A stretch of DNA of 64,000 nucleotides from Anaspis maculata (lineage: Eukaryota > Arthropoda > Insecta > Coleoptera > Scraptiidae). The translations under genes and the position numbers were made by a program. The notes below the pieces were generated by a model. That model was not told where the DNA came from. It worked only from the letters and a program-made list of their open reading frames with translations, and made no database searches. Each line of letters starts with the position of its first letter. Position 1 is the first letter of the stretch. Where the stretch lies: assembly GCA_949128115.1 (NCBI GenBank), contig OX421963.1:80161635-80225634 (forward strand). The letters are read 5' to 3'. Shown piece by piece: positions 47,263 to 57,670 of this stretch.

Positions 47263-49044
47263 GAAATGGTGCGTTGCGATTTGATGGGTTTCAGTATGAT
47301 TGGCTTCGTAAAATATGGAGTATTCAATAAATTGAGCTAGATAAATCCATTCAGCTACAAAAAAGCACCTTCAACCCTTTCGACCCATCAGACATCATAA
47401 TGATGATAAGGTTGCAAGAGAGTTGGTGGACGTAAAGCCAAGACCTGAAAATAAGCATTGCATTGATATATCGATCGACTGGACATGAAATTGCGAGGGT
47501 CAGAAAGAAGTGTTACTTTCAGGCGCTGATGCGCTTTTCGATCTGGTTTCTTCCGAAGGCCCACTCAAGACAAGCCAACGTAACCGGTTCCGGTACAAGA
47601 AACTTGGTACTTCACGCACGTCATCACTCGATGCAGAAGGTATTCTACAAATTCGCACGACAATCTACAAGTGTTCTTCCGTTGCCTTCTTTTGCTACCG
47701 GAATATCAGTTACAATCACCAGCTGAGCTCTGCTGTTGGGAAACAGGTCGGTAAGCCGATTCCAACTGATCTTCATACAACTGGGGTATGAGTGAATACA
47801 ATACAATACTGGCCTGTGGCGCACTCGGTCAGCGCAGCTTCCACGACGCATTTCCAGCACCAGCAGACTGTTTATCAGGAAGCCAGTCCTATTCCTGCTC
47901 CACTTCGCTGCTTCTAAATCTTTTGGAAGTGTCCAAAAATCAGACAAGAGCTTCTAAACAGGATCTTCTCCAAGTCCAGGGAGTCGCTAGAGTCAATCTA
48001 GATTTGCCGAATTTTTGCTTACTGCTGCTGATAGCAATGAGACACATATCAGCTTGGAGGATGGGATTTCCCCGATGCACAGCAAGAAGTATGATTTGAC
48101 AGAGAAGCCGTAATTCGTGACACCGTAGGTGTACTAGACTGATCAGCGTCATTCTTTTTCGGCCAAACGAGCGTCACCGTTCTCTTCCTGCGGTAAACTT
48201 GAACCTTACATTTTTTTGCCGATAGACGGCGTGAGAATGGCCTAAAGGTAGCTCCTCCTCCAGCCCCAAGATCATCAAAAAGATGGATTGAGATATCTAC
48301 AAGCTATGTAACGTGGACAGTTCTGAGCTCTTCTTCATGAAGCGGCCGATGAAATGATCTGCCAGGTTACGCCAGCTGGATCTTTACGGACTTTTGAATA
48401 GCAATGGAGATTATCAGGCGTGTCGAGGAATGAGTCAAGTTTCTCAGCAGTCGAAGGCTACTAGAACTGGTTTCTGTAATAAAATTCATCAAGGATGAAT
48501 TTGTGAAAAAATGTAGATATTCATCGTTGGTGAGGTCTTGCATGAAGAATCTCTGGACCATTTGGAACGACTGCAGGTACCAGCTGAGCGACAACGAGGA
48601 GAGCAACTGAACGACTAAGAGCCTGTGGAAAATACGATTAGTAAGCTATAATAATGTGAGAAATTAGCTATTCACTGAAGAAAATATAATCCCAGTAAAA
48701 AAAGTTTTTGAGGTGTACCACTTTGAACTCCAATGAAATTTTCAAGTGAACCATTTCGAGTCTTAAGCAGTTTACTCAGATATTGTCTGCACTTTGTCTG
48801 AACAAGAAATTGTTCATTAAAGATCAATTTTACTTGGCTGCCAATGCCAAACCACAAAGAAAGCTAAGGACAGAGAAGTAGGCCGAAAGTTTTGCCACGG
48901 CCCAAGCAGATAACACTATTTGTTTTGGGTTGTTGGTGAAGATGATCTTCGATCAGATCCCGAGAAAGAATGCGTGCTATCACTTCATTTTCGACTATTG
49001 CCACTCCAGCTTATTCGCATAACAACATCGGATCTGCCTCTTCG
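47263..49044. other. Old repeat-like DNA, no gene recognised
   Basis: Frames of 87-103 codons at 47463-48099 have no recognisable motif. The last part may contain upstream remains of the gypsy RT that follows. Confidence 0.35.
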
Positions 49045-49235
49045 AAGGTTTTTGCGTTGTTGGATCAGCTCGCTGAGCTCCTCAGATATTCACTGACAGG
49101 TTTTCAGACAAGGGACTTGAAAGAATAGAGAGCACCCACACTACCTCCCGAGGAATGTGCAAGTTCACCAAGATTCCGTTTGGGTTAACAAATGCCCCGG
49201 AAGCAAGACAGCGGCGCATCGAAACGGCCTCGCAA
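49045..49235 (+). pseudogene. Ty3/gypsy RT motif fragment
   Basis: One frame gives TSRGMCKFTKIPFGLTNAPE and then RQRRIE. This matches the gypsy RT block G-x-Y-x-F-x-x-x-P-F-G-L-x-N-A-P-x-x-F-Q-R-x-x. The preceding 90 bp may hold the D-L-x-x-G-Y region but it is not clear. The fragment ends shortly before a copy of the dispersed 18-nt motif. Confidence 0.65.
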
Positions 49236-49270
49236 GCTACCAACCTGACGCTTTTAACAAATTGATTTGG

Positions 49271-49300
49271 AAATGACTGAGGTCTGGTCAGTTGAACTTT
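49271..49300 (+). repeat. Copy of dispersed GGTCTGGTCAGTTGAA motif
   Basis: AAATGACTGAGGTCTGGTCA followed by GTTGAACTTT is one of the closest copies to consensus in the window. Confidence 0.7.
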
Positions 49301-49309
49301 GAAACTTCA

Positions 49310-51340
49310 CTGTTGTGAAAGGAAATTCCCAACCGCCCGCCCCTTATCGCCGCCCATGGACGCCGAGAAGCTGAATCGGATGCCATAACACTTAGTCACG
49401 CCGTACACCGTGAGCACCGTGTGTAAATAGTAAACAATTACGAAACGTTTAATAAGAAGCGGCTGTGTCGAGAAAATTGTGTGAGCATGTGTGACTCAGA
49501 TAAGCATCAGCCAGCAGCGCGCACACATACATACATACATACCTTTAATTGCCAGTAATTTAATCTAATTCTCTGCTGTTAAATATCAATGACTCAACGC
49601 AACCCATATTCTTCTGTTTTGTATCTCTTTTTTGAAAAACCGTTCGCTGCAGCTTGAACCTTGAGTTTTTTCTTGTTGGAGGCAGAGGTAGGTACTGGGT
49701 AGGTATCATAACCATACGTTTTGCCGGCATGCAACAACATTAATTATCGGAGGCCGCTCAACCGTAATTTCAAAAACCAAAGCAATACGGCCGAAGGCGA
49801 CCAATCCGTGACGCGCATGCAAATCGAGAGAGGTTTCATTCATTTCTAATTTATATCGCGCCGGCATGAATGAACGTGCTGGAGGAGGCGAAGTTTGCGG
49901 AAATGAATTTTTGAGGTCGCGCGGCCGACTGGCGGTCGGTTCTCGGGTCAGTTCTTACAATGTAAAATTCAGCAAGAGCGCAGAGGATTGCTGCGTTTGC
50001 CACGGCGCTACCTCCACAACTACACGCAATAACGCGAAATGGTTATGGCCCATGGAACTCCCGTCTGGAAATGGTAATATCCGCAGCAAATTCTTTATTG
50101 CCTCGGCCATCATAAAAACCATTATTATGTGAGTGTGTGTGAGAATTGTTTTCATCCACCGTCCAATTAAGGAGTACGAGGGGTGCGCCCCGAAGTGCGG
50201 TTCTATCCATAGTGCGGCGAATTCGTGAGCACCCACTCTAATGGAGCAATAAATTTCATTAATGTCCAGTTGATTTTAACTTTGATAGTGTGTCATGCCG
50301 CTTTATTGAATCTTGTTGGTCGGGTCCAGTCACCGGTGTCATGTGCTGCGGGTCGCGCAGGGTCGCCATAATGGACACATTAAGTTTCGAGGTCCAGCCC
50401 AGCAGCTCAGCCAAGCACCCAATTGAAAGTTTCAATTTCTTTCGACACCAAATTTAGCAGGTGCCCCACACACAATGTGTGTTCGGTAAAGAGTTTTTTA
50501 ACTATTCATATAAACACACACAACGACGCCTCCAGTCGTAACACCTTCGCCGGTTGTGGGTCTTTATCGTCCTCGTTACTGCTTCCCAAAGAGTTTCGAA
50601 ATAAACCAAACACGCACCCGAAAGTTTTTATTGCGAGTACCTATTACTACGCGGGCGCTAAAACCCGGGTGATAATGCCTAATCCAAAGCCGACACCATC
50701 GCAATAGTTAGCACTTTGGAAATGGTGTCGCTGTGTGTGTGTGTATGTGTTTTTGTGTCGTCATGTAAAACTTTTTGTATACCCCAACGGCTACCAGTAG
50801 CAGAAATGTTATTATTGTCCTGATTATATGCCATAATTTAGATCCGATGGGCATAATTTGCCTGCAAATATCACTGCTTCGTTTAATCCGAGTCAGTAAA
50901 TCAATAAATGGCGATCGTAAATCACTATAATTGATTCCGCTGACACAGATTGTTGCACATAACCATAAGCGTGTGCGTTTAGATGTCGCGTGGTTTTTAG
51001 ATCGAGTTTTGCATGGGAATGTAGCCTTCCAAGCATAAATACGATACGAGTAGGATATATTTAGACGGACGGTTGCGAATTCCATTTCTGTGTTCATTTC
51101 TACCAGATAAAGGTGAAAACGTTTACCGCTTGGAGCCTCCGTTTTAAAGCTTGCTTCCGAGTTTCTACCGATTTTGGAAGTTATACCGGAAGGTGAGTTC
51201 TGTGACCGAGTACCAGACCCGACCCCGTGTGCAAATCCAACCTTCTCGACTTTTTCATAGATATTGAAAGATGTGAGAATCAAACCACCACACCAAGTTA
51301 GCTTAGAGACAGGTTTTCGCAGGAAGAAGACGCCCTTAGA
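49310..51340. other. CpG-rich unique non-coding block 11
   Basis: ACATACATACATACATAC near 49526, TTAATTATCGG near 49740 and GT runs near 50130 and 50735 lie here. A 229-codon minus-strand frame (50708-51397) is the longest non-transposon frame in the window. Its N-terminal part is antisense to a gypsy fragment and its C-terminus is a His-Thr repeat from the GT run, so I judge it chance. Confidence 0.4.
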
Positions 51341-51348
51341 GCATCCTA

Positions 51349-51435
51349 ATTTCAGCGCATGCCATTTGGTCTCCACAATGCTCCAGTTACGTGGCAAGCG
51401 CTGATGGATCGAGCGCTGGGAACATCAAGTCCTTC
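51349..51435 (+). pseudogene. Ty3/gypsy RT motif fragment
   Basis: FQRMPFGLHNAPVTWQALMD followed by RALG is a clean gypsy RT block around MPFGLxNAPxTFQxLMD. The sequence is open for about 28 codons and then unrecognisable. Confidence 0.7.
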
Positions 51436-51554
51436 GTAGGATGTTGCAAGACGTGAAGTAGAACTAGGGAGGTCACTTCCGAACTGAGGACTTTCGCAAT
51501 TATTTCAACCCATGCCATCTGATCATTGGAGCATTTACTATCGCATAAAAGCCT

Positions 51555-51590
51555 ATTTCAATTTCAGCACTTGCCATTCGGCCCTGGTAT
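51555..51590 (+). pseudogene. Possible gypsy RT-motif microfragment
   Basis: One frame reads FQFQHLPFGPGI, like the start of the same RT motif. It overlaps the 3' end of the minus-strand LINE frame, so either assignment could be chance. Confidence 0.3.
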
Positions 51591-52810
51591 TGTCTAAATC
51601 GACCTTATCTCTGATGTCTGCGGGTATCAGTTTCACACCTCCCAGCAGCGTAAATCTTTTCTGTGTCAGTGCTTTGCACTCGCAGAGTAAGCGCACGGTG
51701 GTTTCATCTGCCGATGCACAAAGCCTGCAAATAGGTGAGTTTTTCTTACCCATTTTTTGCAGATGGTATCTCACTCCGCAATCTCCAGTGAGTAGACCCG
51801 TGAGTAGTCTTATTTCGTTCTTAGAGAGCGATAGAATGAGCTGCGTCTTTATTTTGGAGAACGCAATAAGCTGTTTGGCTTGTCGTTGGCCTGGAATGCT
51901 CTTCCAGTAGGCATCTACCTGCCTATTCATTCTCCCATTTATCGACTTCTTCCCTTATTAGGGATGACGACATCCCACATGTGGGCTCCGGTCCAATAAC
52001 TGTTGTTTGAGCTCCTTTTTTCGCGAGGGCATCCGCTTCTTCATACCCATCGATACCCTGGTGAGTAGGTACCCACATTAAAGTGAGTTTGTTGCTATCA
52101 GCCAGCTGTAGTTTTTTGCAGTTCCAGGTGGTTTTTGACTCACAGTTATAGGCCTCCAAGTGCCTTAAAGCCGCCTGGCTGTCTGTGGCAATGCAAATTC
52201 TTGCTCCTTTGTACTGTCTGAATAGGCATACCTGGGCACATCTCTTCACCGCCAGTAATTTGGTTTGTAGAGTGGACAGAAGCCTTCCCACAGGCAGTGA
52301 TTCCCTATACTTTGGGCCATATATGCCTATCCCGGCTCCTTCCTCTCTTACGGATACGTCTGTGCACCAGATCATGTTTTTTTTCTGCAGCCGGGCCACC
52401 CTCCGAGCGCTTTCCTGGCGGTCATTCACGACCACTTCATAGGTAGCCCCGAAGTCGTACTCAACTGGCATGAAATCCCTTGGGCTCGTGAGGAACTGCT
52501 CTCTTATTGAGTCCAATACTTTTAAGTGTCCTCTTCTTAGGTTTTTTGGTCCTATTCTGAGAGCGCTCACTAGTCCTTCTTTTTCTACTTGTTTGTGCAG
52601 TGGAAGTAGGTCCAGTAAAACCTCCATCGCTGCTGTAGGAGTGGTGAACATAGCTCCCGTGATACTTAGACAGGCAAGTCTTCTGTAGCTTCTGTTGGCT
52701 TGTCTTTTGTCTAGTTTTATCCCACCAAACGAGTGAGGTGTACGAGTGAGTGATCCTACGTACCAGAACGATGCCGTTCCTTCTGTGGCTGTTGCAGTAA
52801 TGTGTCAACA
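51590..52810 (-). pseudogene. LINE ORF2 C-terminus with RNase H domain (I/LOA-like)
   Basis: On the minus strand: SLVWWDKTRQKT, then (after a frameshift) ACLSITGAMFTTPTAAMEVL, the end of RT. RNase H follows, with CTDVSVREEGAGIGIYG (first Asp kept), TKLLAVKRCAQ (where the catalytic Glu is usual in AEVLAIxRC), ATDSQAALRHL (Asp kept) and WVPTHQGIDGYEEADALAKK (His and last Asp kept). Then comes GPEPTCGMSSSLI. A frameshift near 51925 separates it from the final part RLLTGLLTGDCGVRYHL and CRLCASADETTVRLLCEC, a zinc-knuckle-like motif whose His appears changed. The 242-codon frame 51923-52651 is open. The RT catalytic core and endonuclease are missing. RNase H after RT is known in I, LOA and related LINE clades. 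Confidence 0.8.
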
Positions 52811-53057
52811 GGGGGTAGTGTCCCCGATCGTTGAAAAACCGTTTACAAAGATGAACAAATATAGCTGAGGTCTTACTTCTTATCGCTCCCTTGCTTAGCT
52901 AGACGATTCTTCACAATTTCCCGCTGAGTACCCAAAGGTGCGCTCGTTGACGACTTTGAATCTCTTGGACAATATGCCAGCTTACTGGCTGAATTTCCAG
53001 CGATGAAAAAGTCGACCCTTGCAGTATTTACAGCGCTAAGATTGAGGGTTATGCCAA

Positions 53058-53545
53058 TTTCGGCGCATGCCATTTGGCCTCAACAATGCTCCAACCATCT
53101 GACAACGATTGGTATATTGAATTTGTGAAGTGGAACGATTTTGATGTACGCCAACATCAGTTTGTCCAGTGATCTTGAAAAGTAGAAAGCTAACCCGAAA
53201 GCTATTCAAAATTAGGTTTCTGCTCGATAAACAGATTCTGCTACTCGATTTGATGACCGATAGCAAAGAGAATACACAAGCTGACGCTAGCAATCCTGCA
53301 CTCGAGCCAAGAATAGTAAACAGTGAGTCGTCCGCTCAGTCAACGGAGCAGAATTACACTGTCATCGAAAAGGAGTGCCTCGCGGTTCTATGTGTTATTG
53401 GAAAATTTTGACTGTACATCGAGGTCATACACTTTAGGGTGATCATCGGCCATCGCTGATTGAACTTGTTGAATGACACAAATACTGGTTCGAAAATCAA
53501 TCGCGTGACTGCTATCGAACGTTATATATAAAAAAGCAGACAAAA
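53058..53545 (+). pseudogene. Ty3/gypsy relic: RT motif joined to RNase H
   Basis: FRRMPFGLNNAPT at 53058 is the RT block. From about 53285 another frame reads SSAQSTEQNYTVIEKECLAV and LCVIGKF, the R-S-L-x-x-A-E-x-N-Y-x-x-x-E-x-E-x-L-A-V region of gypsy RNase H. Degraded LYIEVIHFRVIIGH and LNLLNDTNTGSKINR pieces follow. Only about 230 bp separate the two blocks, against several hundred in an intact element, so a large internal deletion has occurred. Stops interrupt the RNase H. Confidence 0.7.
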
Positions 53546-53579
53546 CTAACGACACGTCCGAACAAATCCTACCAATCGG

Positions 53580-54490
53580 ACGTTCAATTTGAATTTTTCA
53601 ATGATTCATGACCGGGAATAATTCTCCCGAAAACCCATCCACTCCCGCGCCTTCCGAAGCTGCTGGCCTGGCGCGCTGCAAGCGCTCGTGCGTTTATAAA
53701 AAATGCACAACAATACAAATTCCCGAATACTCAGGTGGGGCGGTGCGTTTAATTTTTTATGCAAAGCAGTTTTTTTTTTCGCTGATGCCCTCTCCGCGGC
53801 GTCCGAGAGCGGCTGCTTCCCTTGAGACCAAGCCGCAGGAATAATAAAATTTCGGCCGTTCCCGACGGATCGGTGTGACGGCACCGACAGGGACGCGGAT
53901 GATCTGCTTAAATTTTTTTATGTACCAGGGACGTCGCCCTTCACAATAGTATTCGGCTTTACGGCCGCCAGGCAGGTAAAAGCCGTAAAAATGTCTTTCG
54001 TTCATTATTTTGATGTTGGGTGATCTGAAAATACCGCAACGATTATTTTTTTATTATACATTCGGAAGACAGGGAGGAAGAGGGAGAGGGTGTAGAGACC
54101 GCCCGAAAGCTCTTGTATGCAAGCGTATGAAAATATAAAAGCTTAAGTGCTTTAATCTTCGATGCGGAAGGGAAAGCACACAGGGCGCTTTTAAATTTTT
54201 TCTTTCCGATTTGTTTTGAAAACGTTAAGATTCGTGAAAGCGGTTCTGCATACGTGAGTAGCTATGCAAGAAGGAAATATGCATCGCACTTCCTTTCGGT
54301 TTAGTACGGCGGTTAATCAGCGATATTGAGACCTACCTTGCATTTCATTCAAGAGCAAGTTGTCTACCTAACAGGGGTAGATTTCAAAACCTCCAGAAAT
54401 CGTCCGTTTCGGTACTTTCGGTGACTTCTATGGGCCGGGATCGGTCTCCCACTTGATATTTACTAGTTCAAGGTATATGTCGACTTTGGC
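53580..54490. other. CpG-rich unique non-coding block 12
   Basis: GGCGCGCTGCAAGCGCTCG near 53670 and CTCTCCGCGGCGTCCGAGAG near 53790 occur. No transposon and no recognisable exon. The block ends where the foldback element begins. Confidence 0.4.
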
Positions 54491-54494
54491 GATG

Positions 54495-56060
54495 TAGCCC
54501 AGGCGCCAGGGGAAACAATAAGGAAGTAATTGTTTACTGGCTGGAAACTAGCTTAAAACGATCTGTGTAGCTTAGGTTTTGACATACTTGTTTCCCCCCT
54601 TTCGGAAATGTCGGCGTCATGTCGCCATCATCAACAAGAAGTGCACCAGCGTGGATTTTGCCGAATATCTTAATTTTGGGTCATCTGACAGCAAAAGATG
54701 TGAGGAGTCATTTTGAAGCCTACAAAATTCCCTACGGTTTGGTTTTTACATCAACTTTCTGCGACCCATGGTCTTTGAGATAGAGCTTCTGGAAGCGAGA
54801 GTCATTGTCGTGGAAGCTCCTTGGCCACTTGACTCGAAAAGCTAAAATGTCGATGTGACAAAAAATTTCAAAATGAGATTTCTCAAGAATCCTTCATGCT
54901 ATGCATGCGGTGATGGTCTTAAACCCTTCCTCTAGAACCGCAGATTACGAATATTGAAAAGTCAAAAACGTCACATTGTACATATACAGGGTTTACTATG
55001 GGAATCAAATCAGATCAGAGAAATTTGACATGTTTCTTCGATTTAGCCTATGCAAAGCTCTAAGCACTTATCACAAGTCTAATATCAATATGCATTGCTC
55101 TGTAAGCTTCACTTGATACACTTGAAAAGTGGTCAGCTCACAGCCTTCCCGAGAAATGTTTTAAAGGCCCTCTGAAATCATCAAAGTTTACCGTAGCAAG
55201 AAACGTATGTAACAGTATATTATATACCAAGGAACCAGAGTGAATTTTTGATCCCTCGGGTGAAGTTTGTTGCTCGAGGGCCCTTTGAGTCCAAATCCCC
55301 AACTTGAAAATTCACTTTGGTCCCTTGGTATATAATATACTGTTACATACATTTCTTGCTACTGTGAATTTTGATGAATTCAGAGAGCCTTCAGAACATT
55401 TTACAGTGAAGCTGTGAGCTGACCACTTCTTTATTGTATTAAGTGAAGCTTACAGAGCAAATGCATATTGAAATTGGACTCGTGATAGGTGCTTGGAGTG
55501 TCGCATATAGGCTAAATCGAAGAAATATGTAAAATTCCTCTGATCTGATTTGATTCTCTCAGTACACCCTGTATATGTACAATGTGACGTTTTTGACTTT
55601 TCTATCTACTGTTCAAGAAGGAGAGTTTAATTAAGACCATCACTGCAACTATAGCATGAAGGATTCTCGAGATATCTCATTGTGATTTTTTTTTGACACA
55701 TCGACATTTTAGTTTTTCGAGTCAAGTGGCCATGGAGCTTTTACGACAATGCCTCTCACTTCCAAAAGCTCTATCTCAACGACCATAGGTCACAGAAAGT
55801 TATTATAAAAACTACTCTGTAGGGAATTCCATTGGTTTCAGAATGACTCCTCACATCTTTTGCTGTCAGATGACCCAAAATCAAGATATTCGGCAAAAAC
55901 TACGCTGGTGCACTCCTTGTTGATGATGGCGACATGACGCCGAAAGGGTGGAAATTAGTATGTCAAAACCTAAGCCACACAGATCGTTTTAAGCCAGTTT
56001 CCAGCGAGTGAACAATTATTTCCTTATTGAGCTGTCTTTTGCTCCCTGGCGCCTGGGCTA
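54495..56060. mobile_element. 1.57-kb foldback element with about 750-bp arms
   Basis: The left arm (54495-55247) and right arm (55306-56060) are reverse complements almost throughout, with a 58-bp spacer. Both ends read TAGCCCAGGCGCCAGGG. Matching landmarks include TTAAAACGATCTGTGT, GGCGTCATGTCGCC, ATCTGACAGCAAAAGATGTG and TATATAATATACTGTTACAT. The spacer holds a smaller inverted pair, CCCTCGGG and CTCGAGGG. Mismatches and small gaps show the arms are old. No protein is encoded. Flanks GATG and ATGG could hide a 3-bp ATG duplication, but this is weak. No transposon family can be named. Confidence 0.85.
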
Positions 56061-56499
56061 ATGGTTTGTGGAAGCAGGTTGCCTATCGCAAGTTTAAAAT
56101 ATACTCGATAATGCTACAAATCCATTGCGAAGACTCAAATGAGTTTTCAAGGTTTCTAATTGCTGCAAATTGAATTGACACTATTTGAGAAGGTTGCTGG
56201 ATGTGAATACTCACTACAAATTCCTTCGTGAAGACTGAAGGGTCAGCCCTGAGAGCGATTTCAATAGAGAGATTCAAAAATGGTCATCGATTGGGACTAA
56301 TGATACGAATCAATCGTTAAGACTCAAAAAACCCTTGAAGACCTTCAATATTTTCAGGTTATTTGAAAAAGACGCTGAATATCTTCCTGTAATCTATAAT
56401 GTCCATAATCTTCAGTTATTCAAAATTAGACTATCTTTGACTTCTCGACTCAAGAGTTGAGACTGGGAGAATACTAGGTGTTATTATAAATAAATCTGG

Positions 56500-57670
56500 T
56501 GGATCAAAAACGAGAATTCGCGCACGCTTTATCTCCTCTGTCGCTTGTCAGTTACGATGCAGCGAGCTCACCGCCGCCATCAGGAAAAATTCAACTGCAC
56601 GAAGCGATAAGCGCAGCAGATACGGGCCGGGGATGCAATTAGGGCTGTCACAAACATCTTGATTGCATTTTCATATTTCCCAGAGAAGCGAGTTTGCATT
56701 TACAGCTCACCAACAGACAGCGCTCGAGTGCATATCATGTAAGATGTGTATCTTTTGCGAAACGTCTGTCGTGCTCGAATCGTTTGAGCAGATTTCTTTG
56801 CCGTTAGCTTGGAGTGTCCCCGCGCATCTACCTTGTACGCGTTCCTTGGAAGTTGAGAAATCGCGCGGTTTCTCCAACTTATCACCTAACGCGCGAATTC
56901 ACCGAGAGCCATTGCTCGATTGTTAATTAGGAGCGAGGCATCTTAGCAAACCTCAAGTTTGCTGGGGAGGAGGACATTCCATCGCTGCCGAGTACCATAC
57001 CTCAAACTACACGCCAACAATTTCATCATTGGACTCGCGTCGCCTGCGGCAGAATTCAACAACTTCCGGCGATTTGCGCTTACATTCTACGACGACTACT
57101 AACTACCACGATTCAATCCATATTCAGTTAGCGCTCGGCACTCAGGTGAAAATCATAAAGTAAACTGACACATATCTCTTTTCGCGCTTCAGCCAGCTAC
57201 TTGTTATTACCAAAAGCGCGCTTGTTAGTAACTCTGAAATTTTACGACCTGTCCCCTGGGCGTGTGATGATAAAAAGCACACAAAGTGATAATTTATTGT
57301 CACGACAAATGTCAACGTAATTAGCGGAGCTGGTACGGAATGACCTCATACACAGAACACCTTAATCACAATCATTCTAATTATGGCCGTTGCCATTATC
57401 ATGTACGATTATTGAATTAATGCCCTGATCTGTTGCTGCAGCAAACGATCCCTGCGTTGCCGCTAATTGAGGACAAAATATTAGAACGGTTATTAACGCG
57501 CCGTACTAAAGTTTAAAATGTAAAGAGTAAAACTGGGACGGTCGTAAACAAGTCTGAGGTACCTGAGGTCTTATCTTGAACGAGCGTGTGAAACAATAAG
57601 TGCCGGCGATTAAACTGGAGTGTACGAAAATAGGATTTGATCGCGGTGTCACCGGTTGTTACCATGGCCG
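56500..57670. other. CpG-rich unique non-coding block 13
   Basis: Words such as TGTTAATTAGGAGCG near 56922, CTAATTATGGCC near 57377 and TTGAATTAATGCCC near 57412 occur. Frames up to 87 codons are unrecognised. No transposon is visible. Confidence 0.4.

Noticed and set aside
50708..51397. 229-codon minus-strand open frame, the longest outside known transposon genes
   Set aside because: Its start is antisense to a gypsy fragment and its end is a His-Thr run from a GT microsatellite; no domain is recognisable.
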